This document shows, in pieces, positions 55,401 to 57,934 of a stretch of 64,000 bases of DNA (the first letter of the stretch is position 1; each line of letters opens with the position of its first letter). The stretch comes from DASPKX01 sp035627835. GTDB lineage: Bacteria > Verrucomicrobiota > Verrucomicrobiia > Limisphaerales > SXQI01. The notes under the pieces are model-generated. The model ran no database searches. It was not told the origin of the DNA and saw only the letters and a list, made by a program, of their open reading frames with translations. The position numbers and the translations under genes were made by a program. The stretch spans positions 62,001 to 126,000 of the forward strand of contig DASPKX010000152.1 of the NCBI GenBank assembly GCA_035627835.1, read 5' to 3'.

Positions 55401-56991
55401 CATCCGCGGAAACCCAATTATCTTTCGTGGACCCCGCCGTCAGACCAACCTTCCCGCCGGCTTGGATTGTGGAACCGAACTGGAGGCTGGTCTTTGCCTT
55501 AATCTCCGTCTCACCCCATGCCAGCGTCAGATTCACCTTCTCGTTAAATGGAGAAAGCACCCCAAGATAACTTTGCAACGCGAACGCTTGAACATCGCTC
55601 TCGGATTGCGCATGCGCGCTGAAGTCGCCAGTGGCGATGATCGTCGCGTTGTCCTGGATCAACGTGTTGGCTTTCGCGCGGGAGATCCCCAGGCTCACTG
55701 CCACGAACACCGTTAACGTGCTGATCTTCGCTTCGCTGCGAGCGGTTGCGTCTAACAGGATGTTGGCCCCCGTCATCGTCCCGCCGGAAACCGTGATGTC
55801 GGCGTCAGCGGTCGAATAGGAAACCCCGCCGATTAGACTCAAGCTGGTCAGGAACTCGATGCCCGGCTCAACGAGCGATTGCAAGGCGCCATCTTCATCG
55901 AATAAATCGACGCTGTCCGCCTCAGCTGTGATCGAGATATCACCCGCTTTAACGGTGGAATTGGTCAGCGTGATGTCAGCGTCCGTGTTCCGCTCATCGT
56001 AAAATGGGAACACCGTTGTCCAAAAGTTGTAGTCCTCATTCGCTCGCAGCGTGAGCTTTCCAGCTGTGTATGAGGTGGAGCCGGAATTGACCGCGTGGGA
56101 ATAGACGGTGCTGTTCGTGATCGAGATCGTCGGAGCGTCGAACGTAATTGTTCCCGAATTGCCCTGGGACGCAGCAGCCGCGTAATCCGCTGAACTGCCA
56201 ACATTCCGGGACGAGACAGTGGCCCCATTCAGAGCAATATCCCAAGCTTCAACCTTTAAGTTAACGCCGCCGGTGGAGAAGCTCGTGAAATTGACCTTTT
56301 TAACCTTGAAGGCCTCGAGTGTGATCGTCGTGCCTGTAATAAAGTTAGCCAGCGAACTCCAGGTCGCCCCGTCGTTGGACCATTCGATCGTTGTTCCGGA
56401 GGACCGGACGTAAAGTTGGGCGTCGTAATCTCTGGAGGTGGAGTTCGTGGTGTTCGGATCCCCATCATCCTCCTCGATCACCGCTTCAAAAGTGAGCTTG
56501 CTTCCGTCTTGCGTGGCTTTGATGTAGCGCAGCTCGACCGTTGCCGGGGGTTCACTCGGATCTGTCTCATTGGTGTCACCCTCCGCTAAAGCAACAACCT
56601 GATCAGCCGCAACCGATGTGGCCAGGGCGGAAATTCCGTCTTCACTCGCACTCGCCTGGACTGGTTGCGGCACGATCTCTGGAGAAGCATCACTACCCTC
56701 TGCTGCTGACTGAGCAGCAAGGGGATCAGAAGACCCCGGGAGCGAACTCGAAGCCTCAAGCGCTTCGCCGCCAGCGAGCATGGAATCGGGGAAGAGGTCA
56801 AACGAAGACTCTGGCGAGGTTAGCCCCAGTGGGTCCATTTCCAGTTCAGGGGAAATAACGGCTTCAACCACCGCCCCGGCGCCTCCGTTGCCAGGCGCGG
56901 TCATGGCAGCAGCGGCTACCAGATCCGCAGAAAGCATCACGCGAGGCTCGAGAGCCTCTAGCGAAAATCTATTGCTGAATCTGCTAGACAT
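28426..56991 (-). CDS. Giant (9,521-residue) LEPR-XLL modular surface/secreted protein
   Basis: One uninterrupted frame of 28.6 kb. The N terminus has the LEPR-XLL motif (LEALEPRVMLSAD, residues 11-23), known from giant proteins of Planctomycetes and related phyla and thought to act in sorting. No conventional signal peptide precedes it. Approximate order by position: acidic linker; haemagglutinin-like beta-helix repeats; nine HG..GG..YYVI modules (54130-51380); a very long run of beta-helix repeats of the A-S-A-T-V-T-A-x-G-D-V type (to about 45400); more beta-helix with two EF-hand loops (near 41800); FG-GAP/VCBS repeats (40870-39835); cadherin-like repeats with a LamG insert (39790-36890); DUF11 (36880-36480); a second FG-GAP block (36455-35380); tandem cadherin/VCBS-like domains (35360-33430); PKD-like (33420-33150); beta-helix (33130-31400); and nine Ig-like domains. 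No C-terminal sorting signal or membrane anchor is seen. Probably an adhesin or matrix protein. Confidence 0.93.
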   Translation of the reverse strand: MSSRFSNRFSLEALEPRVMLSADLVAAAAMTAPGNGGAGAVVEAVISPELEMDPLGLTSPESSFDLFPDSMLAGGEALEASSSLPGSSDPLAAQSAAEGSDASPEIVPQPVQASASEDGISALATSVAADQVVALAEGDTNETDPSEPPATVELRYIKATQDGSKLTFEAVIEEDDGDPNTTNSTSRDYDAQLYVRSSGTTIEWSNDGATWSSLANFITGTTITLEAFKVKKVNFTSFSTGGVNLKVEAWDIALNGATVSSRNVGSSADYAAAASQGNSGTITFDAPTISITNSTVYSHAVNSGSTSYTAGKLTLRANEDYNFWTTVFPFYDERNTDADITLTNSTVKAGDISITAEADSVDLFDEDGALQSLVEPGIEFLTSLSLIGGVSYSTADADITVSGGTMTGANILLDATARSEAKISTLTVFVAVSLGISRAKANTLIQDNATIIATGDFSAHAQSESDVQAFALQSYLGVLSPFNEKVNLTLAWGETEIKAKTSLQFGSTIQAGGKVGLTAGSTKDNWVSADAVAGQGGVLGVALAASHADTELKAYADGTITAGGAVTVEAEAISEKNDTSGSSSVGQSELSGTLGRLSKGKVANGAGSFWQLIFSITGSKGPAKNDFGLSVGAALAWHNNEVIARVGPGAKINAGGTVVVQASTLDFPEISSFSSITSNKGVANEYAGGVISIPADMEDSRERSMSISVGAAYIENTAKAYLDTGAIVTTAGDVTVNAVARIPYVIEWAKWKDVTTITDKLNSNFGIQNGFFTSWSEAVAYAEKKATGGSVNLMLFDSVAKAWIGENAQVTSGGDVSVVSQTENDTINFVGSGFSFLSGNVSGGKGIGASILVSRFANTVVAEIQSGAKVTGATLMVYGNTTARNVSLALQGGAADEFAFNGAFNAVAIENSTRAQIDDGAQITVGGGFIILAEEKRDTDDLPDTGSEVLTLSYARFYPGTAVNADKDSIFLPYYYNFKTGTPLYYNSHGNSPILGLTSDNAYYAIIDGDSIALATDVSGASNNSRLNMIFPLAASGTHSLVPGFNPSSSTVDLATDIINLGFDHGWVDGQAVSYKVKSGSALGGLVADQTYYVIVVDSQRVRLATSESNATDLTPTYVNLTGNGTGTAHFFIPTEDGIPLIDIPSSLDTNGNGKIDLGDKHITGSIKPGSIRYYTTDLSLLVLAEDDSQIITISGATVVGQAEGAGVSVSVNLIKRSTKAEIGNREIQLFNAPFAGVDSNDNVNLGYTHNYANGTEVTYTSGGDFVISGLVDGERYYLYSVSSSTVRVGRTAAEAARSGAIAFATAAVDGGANLETINLGYAHKFQLGDRVKYSSGGGLGISGVTSGTDYYVIPIDATTIALAKSYDSAVATYDHVFELDAVVSNSIVFAYEHQLTTGQPVYYTAGGGTAIGGLTSGTLYYAIATGTTELKLATSKANAQANVAITLTPSSGSGSMHTLEAGFVLSANTINYTTSEFKLDYDHNFSNEDVVVYRAVGGSGINGLIDGERYYVIVIDNDEFALATSQHAADIGHRHIFNPVTDITGSAIDFHQQVDFETGDAVYYEKFGSAGSIGLTEGELYYVIVLDVNGNVVANGADTVYANTRIRLATTQANAENGIYIPLNNLATLTSYHSLRGAERVTVTATTSDAGHFFVPFNRVDIDASTATGASHTITLDLDAASTTKATHAFGKLFTPATAVSSDAKTISLGYTHGFATGDMVVYSNGGGTSIGGIGHGNFYYVIQTSTTSLQLAESYEKAVAGQAIELDSDAASGSAHGIGRAFNAIPVVDSGKDTFKFTSPHGLESGQTLTYSNGGGTSIGGLTHGSTYVVIVVNSTTIQLAAVAAPTVALDLDSTVASGLAHSFKYGVSATGFVNVTGKTLVAATNDGIITAAGVAVTATTKAKTASAWVGKAESGIGTSGVSKSGVAMVNVVTDHSEASLYNALFTGSSLELAATNNAKISSGTGSLAVATAGGQSAGIAGAFNSSFIVNTTKAIVDGSVVSLTSDLEVEADSSSDILNVALGGAVAIGSYSWAGSVALNVVANHTEAQIKTGSAVTARNVTILAHETGTAIALAGVVSIALGTLQPGSTSGSGFAFAWNFYFNVNGPLAAIVDSDLTASGDVSLLADSDATLQAYAIGISLSVSFTSTALLSKTVTFSNAANVASTTTRTMVRGKKNNGVSVSGSKTLLLSAEDTMTIIALAGAGAFSFGGNIASAKGFAVALNVVVNDVEAYIEDGKVSVTGNVLVEADSATETLAFAVGAAVAGTSAIAGSFSWTVIVNDSRAYLTGSTTTVTASGSVRVQAEDEMEIFTLAGSVTFSGFGTSSAASNSIGIANSTVVSVNTVNAYIGSGATVQANGQESAISVYTGDIGSNGAKTTETFRGVAVGAVSFDQLTVIAAAGSMASGLAIAGSANVTVLDQVTKAHIDSSAKINQSTTGENAAQNVSVRAGKRTDLVGVAGAVVSSSKGGFGPGIDIASITKETKAWIDGSALVQAQNNIFVEAISKEKIVSVSAAIASAGGVGIAGGVDVSVYDITTEAWIGSATVYAVGSVVVSAEEDIEVDLGAGSGAFGTGAGIGGAVVLPVVLKTTKAYIGGSANVTALAMRDGVTVNTGDFETNFDVDSGGDSAGGEIQSQQFDNDDLQLTDDDSYFGDRKATPETLSGFKGVAVSAVSSDDIEIYAVGGAGSASGLAFQVSAGIHGFDIHTSAYIGASAQINQAAGTASTSQSVLVAAGNDYFTRMVAGAVAGAAGAAVTPGLAISVIKMETHAYIASSATVTAAGDVSVLAFAEEDLLSVAIGISGSTGGAAGAGTLVWFHIENETLAYISSSATVTANGNVRIHSEDRSDIDLIAGGVAFAAGGVAVGLGFGITIVVKDTRAYIATGANVTANGNSSALTSLAGTVTNGDIATLSMRGLSVTAFSSESIFAIAASGGGSLSGFAIAGSLSATVINSDTSAFIESGATINSSTTSANAVQDVHVAAVNALTADVRVGVVSGSPTGGLAGGVDLGQVGNDTTAFVGGTIKAKNDVRVRAAADRDIEAYAVSFGVGLSTLGLAISVSAWWMGGSGVATYSANGASANAVESSNGVTARDSAQNTGQDTVDSVTTEGYESSGSGLQGDNSSLVAKKSGNRGGFAFDLGDLSVADGTSKTTAYIASSASVTAGDDIEVAATENTKYYAGVGGFSAGTISVGGSIALMYYGTVTEAFIGASATVTAEDAVIVSAVTNEELSSVASGGSGGAGALAAQYAQVYDTSAQVAYVGSAAKVIKGNVTVSAMHTRSVGAETVSLAAGTVAAAGASIARVYANGSVQAFIGAGAQLGTSASKIASATVSATSVIDSAWSTAAAVTGGILAGTGTYSQVEVNVTVSAYVDSGASLYLTGGLTVSATAKTLGEAHAVGVTLGAFASGGVSVADAIVSPKVYAYLAGSVTVVASSATITATVAPLDDDDYLAYAYGFGVSASLMVGVQGAVVWARSNAQGHASVGAGSTLTLSGALKISSNVTTYQFADSDAGAGGGIASVGVNVVDASSNTTSKATLGGGVQVNASTLEITATGSDRVEGYADISAASLLFDVGGGLWGDTPFAADVDLDLTNSTMASIDDSASSASKSINVTTFTLNATHTQTMDGKAENTSVSGLLGVSGSRMEVDVSATTESYIGDYTKVNANVITVNATNSTFGEDLVVKSSAASGLVSVSGVEGDIDVTQKALSTVGNYATLTQTQSSGAVADIVITASNVADIVLDVSIDAASAFTGAGADSHVELDVFDATVTFGANSTLKGLGEVRFAAWSQGNIDSGASAVAAALAGGADATAYAVIHSDNEVVIESGASLTAAEDIDLLAGQDSLMKILTDDFPEVNELYALAGASGYFFGVSPTPTAQPTAEIVATNSILIASSATIVGESDVHLIAEDGLSLETTQKYRGGNAVEHVARTREGDVDAKVTVNGKVEVGIHNQRTITITAAGLVYIDGVLVTSVNGVFSYDGITITGPTTATLTSVIKTRLDVLIALIGQSAGTADEAIYTAEIQFWVQVVQDLGGSASYDSATRTAVVDSAVETDFYVISDIKAESGNIYIEADALFSGRGSLIAPGDTKIEILNYTDASLKTNDLNIPGEGGGNVYFNDSSVSTNAGIATLNELSGSVSFATIAVSATTTDPAITVKNIRSATHTRDAHLLLEGNIDNEEGSVTIDSDQGSVLTTGSITAGTLSISSGGDFILSNLDTDGSGFYHVGGSPIDLYKNVNPASPPTSPISGTGATIVAGNVFISAENLNINGLIQSGVPEHLFTINTHVNGASLATQAASWDAFYVHNHGSRYRDASAWLSYSADLKSADYKLVYDAQLKRLELQAEIETKGGFIQLIGKIINTGGGQIKALDGYATINVNNNSNLPLVVSDLNTGKGSSVDNGIEGKIVIIDTARIVPGGGYLQTIYTRDFSGLTQAVVTTWSNWSNSSTTATHTLGGADPSAVHAYFTPVTSRFNWGSGQKTGETAIYTWNNTDDKKTINEVLAHNNRTSWVAEGTEFLSTGAYRTYGDVSSEIYTYKYTSTTTSETAFLKVTKTTTKIGPFTWDVEYDHTLTITKSVVNKNLYSVKANNPIAITFMGNHGAINVTNKGTVYIGGDLTSRGGSVTITSSNGEIQATSDDARIYGGQITLSAWNGIGTSGMLYIDNTSVTGPSVTATTRYGNINLTDIDGDMTIHRISAPNGDATIETLTGAMHASTSLGSSLAHIVAHSISLTSGGGVGGSATYLRLDSGSTETRTVSVDAKGDVWLTELTGDLVVNKISGYNLTLYVPTGSVLDGYSEDDAAFDADTRDALLELWDSIGLTGELALSRKESVLNSYKAARLSEYELYWRQIGGTGGYNASFVFSYTDAQRAALQANGLTAAVIAQTEGDATARYHRLHSIYGVGGSYEASNDPRNGINDYNPAIYDADFVYELTVAEETELTNGIIWDAEALLFTLPTAFVVRTTDTDSSTETPNLVGKAITITAKYGIGKEVDGFELIKVPNGDIRQIVDDANDSIKISLLSAEADDVEFYYWTDSNGNNSVESSELVAWSDQDGDSFIDANEFNVIALYTKRDLDISASGSVSINAGDGIFLGSEDAIRLGTIISKDSSSTRHDVRIKSGEAVYNGGVGASYNIYAANLVIEGSNGNIGAGDRPIRVNLGGSLIARAAGDVAITDVAGSLLLSTIFSEDGDVYLGSSGQIFDNNDVSNIAVGNIVARNIRFDAARVGSTTNAIEIELTGTLSGKITLAGYVAVSGAATVDDLTSTSGALEVTASGLLTAGYIRSQAGSVKLQSTLSSIKDGNGNALNFYAGTLTLAALTGAVGLSSDTLEYIDSITPSSSSRLGSWLLGIPLPSGFFRGVTLANGSGSLSDAFDVDLDGDLDIHNHANLLINDGLGNFTYISGFSNGAFGDLDNDGDLDVFQASRSDNVIRVWMNQGKTQGGTAGTFVLSTDAPDVSNREYGTPDFFLPALGDVDGDGDLDAVVGNTTEGEFWLYLNNGAGRFLERIDIPQTSKSVGWGSLAKVMDVTGDSVVDIIYGATQWRSSSAYLVHILVGVGDGTFVDGTTIDPGDAISRFSMSDLTGDGHADIWIPLDGNDQLWINNGSGGFTLSSQTLGQGYGVDVAFGDFDLDNDLDAVVLELTPQISFGAPPTGAPALVYTNNGSGVFTKSAQSLSLNGTIRYGITTGDFDGDGDLDIYTANQNQLWFNQTAPRVNATTYLVYENAVVGTTIGTVTVTDRDSTDSHTFALGTVTLVTRSGSQSTITGAIGLNAASGVFSVLNGTVLDYETNSKLLVTVTATDISGFTHSRVLTINIGDLNQNPVLLAATYSVAENRPNGAVVTTTVPASDPEAANGDRVVSYSIVGGTGFGKFAISSTGAITATGETLDFETTPTLKLLVQVTDSEGLTGTNIITINLTNVNEAPILLQPHGTFTVFSGLPKGAAIFTIPAVDPEGDAMTYSVAASGGLYTFDANTGVVRVAKETDFVGELKWGISYTVTDVHGLGSSTSGIVDVVRFPTVPALSAANYYTAEKGNASQVVGFVQATDSDVASGDFLTYRITGITRTAVNGSTSSISNANSVATGSSGSLGAIISGLGRIENGLGSTVYFKGLLDDFRVYQSVPDADDIALAMSTRFRAAYSSGLARHYFRFDEGSGTTTTSDLWDDRFVSNMSAELMNFSTESGWGYGPRQSDYYTELGVPDRALNFDGVDDYVSADLSTLLSGTASLGFWINTTQTGNDDIALAPAIAGRVEGDGTKVGWGFLDGAGRIGLQVGNATAKSVVAVNDGRWHHVMLSRNSSDGTLRVSVDGAYSQSLFSIDPRTGELRADASQFDASATSHYTVSVAVGDSMSDSASAAMTVNVVNVVDAPILSDGSWSIGENPLFGKSVGALGVTDADLSEVFTWEILSSSFDSAAYAINPSTGLITVKTPALLDYENPDARSVTLTIKVTDRYGLSDTATATISLIDFNAAPTGISAHSTLTIAENTPVGTVIYKPNLGNITDADIVNGDRLSYSFKRYGQTGQFTTDEFGILSINPSNGWITVINNSLLDYEQRTRINDLVYFQVADTEGNTKADDTPASWALDLILTNVDEQPVLQDNQVFSIEENKSAGWIIGSVLATAKDSDETYAIVSGNDAGFFSLLSDGTLKVAKAGLNYESASAYTLTVSLSNATQSQLDWTVITINVANVAEPDIAITKTTESRQFVKQGEMIEYTIALSNLGDVAVTGSVFDSFTGLSNLTVMDITTSNGAATSLSPGSVAGAFADSVTLPVGATLTYTIRGTVLAPGTVGGMLGAKAFVTVTSTGLTDLNLANNSSSSAPLLVMASATGGGVFAAGQSFNTDGLNYEVVPGDVDGDGDIDLFVVRGDDVSGKGNLIYKNDGAGGFSLYSETPWLQSNSAALGDIDGDGDLDAITSDGQWTSHVFKNDGTGNFNQTQSLWGDQIGLDVLLADLDGDGDLDAVTTGATSMSLWFNNGSGSFTRGVLTSFPAITNYNKVASGDFDGDGDVDLIQTYTTTSSNAKVNILLNPGPGTFVPPISEAGAYTGSFTQGQSDTLFVSDITGIAVSDLDGDNDLDFIVSTRKSETFSMREHYFLNDGSANFTRKELITNRNVTSVSTADADGDGDQDLFFTSEGKVWIQFNKEMTFNTSSIISESSDFRTGAFADFDSDGDLDLYTPAYTSGAADKVWLNLPAPRFTTPAQTGVEDTTLTLLGVQVYDPTGTGLTLTINAPATEFGKLVLDGVAASSFTRTGTEAELNAILARMQFRPEPNAEDKRTIFLTATNSAGSRNDSFTIEIAAVNDAATITLPSGITGTEDTPFNLPGIDVSDVDDEDVTITLSSEHGSFYIRPNFGTPVPATPLTLSNWALDLTDTLDYLWFVPNANFNGTALIDVRLVDGEFTTQRSFTIQIAATADAPVIEAPASVLLLEDMRLGMGILSLSEADGEELSLSIESARGYFRYGGSVLPSFTLTGSAETLIDALAALFFQPPGDYSGSLTLEVSLSDGTSAVEALFVIEVQEMPGNEVNDPAQIHVNNQVTSVSELENLASRLKLADLLIEDDIFGENVLSLSGLNAEMFEIDGLELYLKAGALLDFESAPVLQVFVNVNDSETEVVPDASMLVTLAITDAAETPLIRDQTVYLPENSIGALSIVVSNRDANESHVFTLTGTTDFIIDPVSGMLFQLNGPAPNFEAGALQWSFTVTVTDELNNTSSAVITVQLSDVNEGPTGFTIVPVGSSIDETTSTTSVKVADIVIEDDALGTNTILLVGLHAHLFKVVGQEIHLIAGNNLDYEMLLGSLQLGAFIQDLGTGAILNPDFFSVALADKAEAPTIISAQLANQLNIPISSQVEAGLPVRLSLFFGDQDFDDAHSATINWGDGNVMSFEEGATNLRALEFTYTYALASADPLTITITVTDSAGLSAQTHIALTILPAVAPGPANLYFRAGSYADLEINAPLGLNSDIGMLMIDGVRNLEVKAPIKTSGSFQVWGATGPMSLTDYIITNQIYIYSVDEVMFTAPATVPDGVFAGLSSALISISAGGDISGDNGLPVSAQSLFLSTPSGSIEVRNTSAANSTLLTSAGGAGGVTFAQSGGGSLQVTNAAAANGSISISNAAAMVVMTASAPLGDVTLLTTSGSITLDNLIAADTITITSAGSIAEYGEAIQDSENDLTAATLNLAAQSGIGANSEIEISATTVESATTTNGDVRLLQNAGSLIVENAQSGDGTIAIRVMAGALALSQASAAALAFDVMGGVLTVDNLVATGNINIHATVGVEELGSDSAADLTAAKLIFMSMSGIGVSGAIETNLDELQGSVMGAGGFNFSNVGDLNVVAADTMGPVTLETIHGNLSIESLMGMGETRLKTVGSGDILLKWIGGGQLVHLTSAGAIEEIVPDTEPDITAGTLYLISTTGVGTLGTVEINATTLQELSSTSTGALNVTDAFGGLIVRKAYAADGSISLSATEGELKAYLVVAENGGNITLATTGWGPISKGVIWTTGIITITPAGPADFVIQMPNAAPTISFAPSVLSLNENNAVETRLLVGVVTVQDDEVGWNILTLSGADAALFELDGNNLYLKAGVALDYETKAALDLAISLDDPTVGATPDGTSAVELPIIDVNEAPILSVTQIVNSIVPGVNTSASLKVADFSISDDALGTNTFSLSGDYVTLFEIVGSSVYLKAGANFIPAAPTLALLLLVDDAELGSGAEDQISLVIAIPPDLTITAHPLNAVRNAGASFTMSVTATGVGPITYQWMLNGAAIPNATSSSYTKANAQAADAGIYTVVITNPLGSLTSSGATLTVNSVGPVITRHPASVAKNAGSSGTLFTVSATGTIPVSYQWQRDGVNIPGATLYYLYKVNVQEADAGVYRVIVTNDLGSVTSNEATLTINPTAPTISKQPVGITKDAGSSATLFTVSAAGTTGFSYQWQLNGVDIPGATLYYYYKSNIQQSNAGAYRVVVTNSAGSVTSEAATLTVTEAAPTLTKQPVNTTKDAGSSATLFAVTATGTAPFTYQWQLNGVDIPGATLHYYYKTNIQQSNAGTYRVIVTNSVGSVTSDAATLTVNAVAPTITKQPVGITKDAGSNATLFVVSASGTSGFTYQWQLNGVDIPGATLYYYYKSNIQQSHAGAYRVVVTNSAGSVTSEAATLTVNEAAPTITKQPVAITKDAAANATLFTVSATGTTGFTYQWQLNGVDIPGATLHYYYKTNIQQSNAGTYRVIVTNSVGSVTSEAATLTVNEAAPTITKQPVNITKDAGSSATLFAVTATGTAPFTYQWQLNGVDIPGATLHYYYKTNIQQSNAGTYRVVVTNSAGTVTSQEATLTVNATAPTITKQPVAITKDAGTNGTLFTVSAAGTAGFTYQWQLNGVDIPGATLYYYYKSNIQHSNAGAYRVIVTNSVGSVTSEVATLTVNETAPTITKQPVDITKDAGSSTTLFSVTASGTTPFTYQWQLNGVDIAGATLHYYYKTNLQPSHAGTYRVIVTNSLGSVTSEEATLTILLP
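28429..30777 (-). repeat. Nine tandem Ig-like domains, 261-bp period
   Basis: Nine domains of 87 residues each, all with P-x-I-T-K-Q-P, YQW-LNG, and AG-x-Y-R-V-x-V-TN signatures. They form the C-terminal end of the giant protein. The two most N-terminal copies are divergent. Domains 3-9 fall into two subtypes (LYYYYKSN versus LHYYYKTN) that mostly alternate. No cysteines, as usual for bacterial Ig-like domains. Confidence 0.92.
33150..33420 (-). other. PKD-like domain in the giant protein
   Basis: Encodes FFGDQDFDDAHSATINWGDG followed by FTYTYA and ITITVTDSAG, the standard PKD pattern (x-x-WGDG, then Y-x-x-G/A, then V-T-V-x-D). It marks the boundary between cadherin-like domains and the second beta-helix region. 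Confidence 0.7.
35380..36455 (-). repeat. FG-GAP/VCBS repeat block 2 in the giant protein
   Basis: Repeated calcium-loop units such as VDGDGDIDLFVV, IDGDGDLDAI, LDGDGDLDAV, FDGDGDVDLIQ, LDGDNDLDFI, ADGDGDQDLFF and FDSDGDLDLY, spaced about 45-60 residues, typical of an integrin-like beta-propeller. It is preceded by a DUF11-type domain. Confidence 0.85.
38010..38710 (-). other. LamG-like domain inserted in a cadherin-like repeat
   Basis: Encodes LamG/concanavalin-like signatures: ALNFDGVDDYVSADLS, LGFWINTTQTG, and DGRWHHVMLSRNSSDGTLRV. The typical C-terminal LamG strand (FKGLLDDFRVYQS) lies before, not after, this core. Halves of a cadherin-like repeat flank it on both sides. Confidence 0.75.
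39835..40870 (-). repeat. FG-GAP/VCBS repeat block 1 in the giant protein
   Basis: Encodes repeated loops VDLDGDLDIHN, LDNDGDLDVFQ, VDGDGDLDAVV, FDLDNDLDAVV and FDGDGDLDIYT, matching a Ca-binding beta-propeller of the integrin alpha type. It follows the beta-helix region and precedes the cadherin-like repeats. Confidence 0.85.
41755..41860 (-). other. Pair of EF-hand-like Ca-binding loops in the giant protein
   Basis: Two consecutive 12-residue loops with EF-hand ligand spacing, DSNGNNSVESSE and DQDGDSFIDANE, five residues apart. They lie around residue 5,050, between beta-helix segments. Confidence 0.7.
51380..54130 (-). repeat. Nine HG-GG-YYVI modules in the giant protein
   Basis: About nine units of 75-130 residues. 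The core reads I-x-L-x-Y-x-H-x-F-x-x-G-D-x-V-x-Y, then GGGxxIGGLxxGxxYYVI, then a strand ending T-x-I-x-L-A-x-S. Well preserved examples encode GGGTSIGGLTHGSTYVVI, GGGTAIGGLTSGTLYYAI and GGSGINGLIDGERYYVI. I do not recognise the module as a named domain. Confidence 0.8.
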
Positions 56992-57367
56992 TCAAACTGC
57001 TCCCCGCTGTGGGCGAGCCAACACCTTCCAAAATCTCAACAATCCGCCAAAGATCATCCTTTTGGACGAATGAGTGCGCTCCGGCGGCCATCGCTGCTTC
57101 CCGCATCCAAGGCTCGTTGTGCGAGCTAACCACCACGATCCGCGCCTCCGGCCACTCCTTGCGGATCAGGTCCGTCGCTGTGAGGCCGTTCATTGGCAGC
57201 ATCTCCACGTCCATCAACACCCAGTCGTGCTGGTGGGCGGAAAATTGCCGAACCGCGTCAGCGCCATCCGCGCATTCATGTATCTCCCCGGCGAATTCGG
57301 AGAGCCTTGAGCGCAGCCATTGGCGCGTAGGAGCGTGGTCATCCGCGATGAGCAATTTAGAAATCAC
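56984..57367 (-). CDS. Receiver-only response regulator overlapping the giant gene
   Basis: A receiver domain of about 127 residues with acidic pair in LLIADDHAP, phospho-acceptor in VLMDVEMLPMNG, Ser/His switch region VVSSHNEP and the Lys in FVQKDDLW. It resembles the receiver of NarL/FixJ regulators, but the DNA-binding HTH domain is absent; the protein ends soon after the receiver. I use the GTG at 57367. The frame is open to an ATG at 57481, but the extra 38 residues do not look conserved. Its stop codon (56984-56986) lies past the giant gene's ATG (56991), an 8-base overlap that suggests translational coupling. Confidence 0.85.
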   Translation of the reverse strand: MISKLLIADDHAPTRQWLRSRLSEFAGEIHECADGADAVRQFSAHQHDWVLMDVEMLPMNGLTATDLIRKEWPEARIVVVSSHNEPWMREAAMAAGAHSFVQKDDLWRIVEILEGVGSPTAGSSLNV

Positions 57368-57545
57368 CAGGTAGCGACGGGTCGCGGCCTGAATGTATGC
57401 CCCATGACTGCCATAGTGCCTAGATGGTTTGACCACGCGATCATCGTACGTAGCAGCACAGCGGGAAGTACGTAGTCGCACGCTGGAGCGGTCGAATTAA
57501 CCGCGATGCCCACCTAAGAAGATGCAAGGCGCAAAGCCCGCGCTC

Positions 57546-57923
57546 TCAAGAAGCTTTCCGTGCGGGCTGAGGGAGATGCCCGTTAGCCTTTTTGAGCTGC
57601 TCGCTGCCTGCGAGACCATGCTGTTTCTGGTAGATAACAAGACCCACCCTGCGAATGTGCTCAATTAACGGAGGATGTCGGAGGCTGCTCAATACAGACA
57701 AATCAATCTTGTATGGGAGGAGGAGATCGTCGAGTTCGCAATCGATTCGCGAAAGAGCTGATTCATCTATTTCGTCGCCTGACAACGTGAGGTCGATGTC
57801 GGAGCCAGGCTTGTAGGTTCCCTTGGCTCGAGAGCCGTAGAGCGTAGGCGTCTCCACTTGGGGATAACGCGCGAGCACGCCGCAAATGGCCGCCAAAGTT
57901 TTCTGGGATAGGCCGTGGTTCAT
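57546..57923 (-). CDS. MNT-type nucleotidyltransferase (antitoxin of MNT/HEPN pair)
   Basis: A 125-residue minimal nucleotidyltransferase. The signature GS-x10-DxD is intact (GSRAKGTYKPGSDIDL), with a third acidic residue in KIDLSVL. In MntA/HepT systems this protein AMPylates and neutralises the HEPN partner. It follows the HEPN gene by 11 bases on the same strand, the expected arrangement. Confidence 0.9.
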   Translation of the reverse strand: MNHGLSQKTLAAICGVLARYPQVETPTLYGSRAKGTYKPGSDIDLTLSGDEIDESALSRIDCELDDLLLPYKIDLSVLSSLRHPPLIEHIRRVGLVIYQKQHGLAGSEQLKKANGHLPQPARKAS

Positions 57924-57934
57924 CGGGGTCGCTT

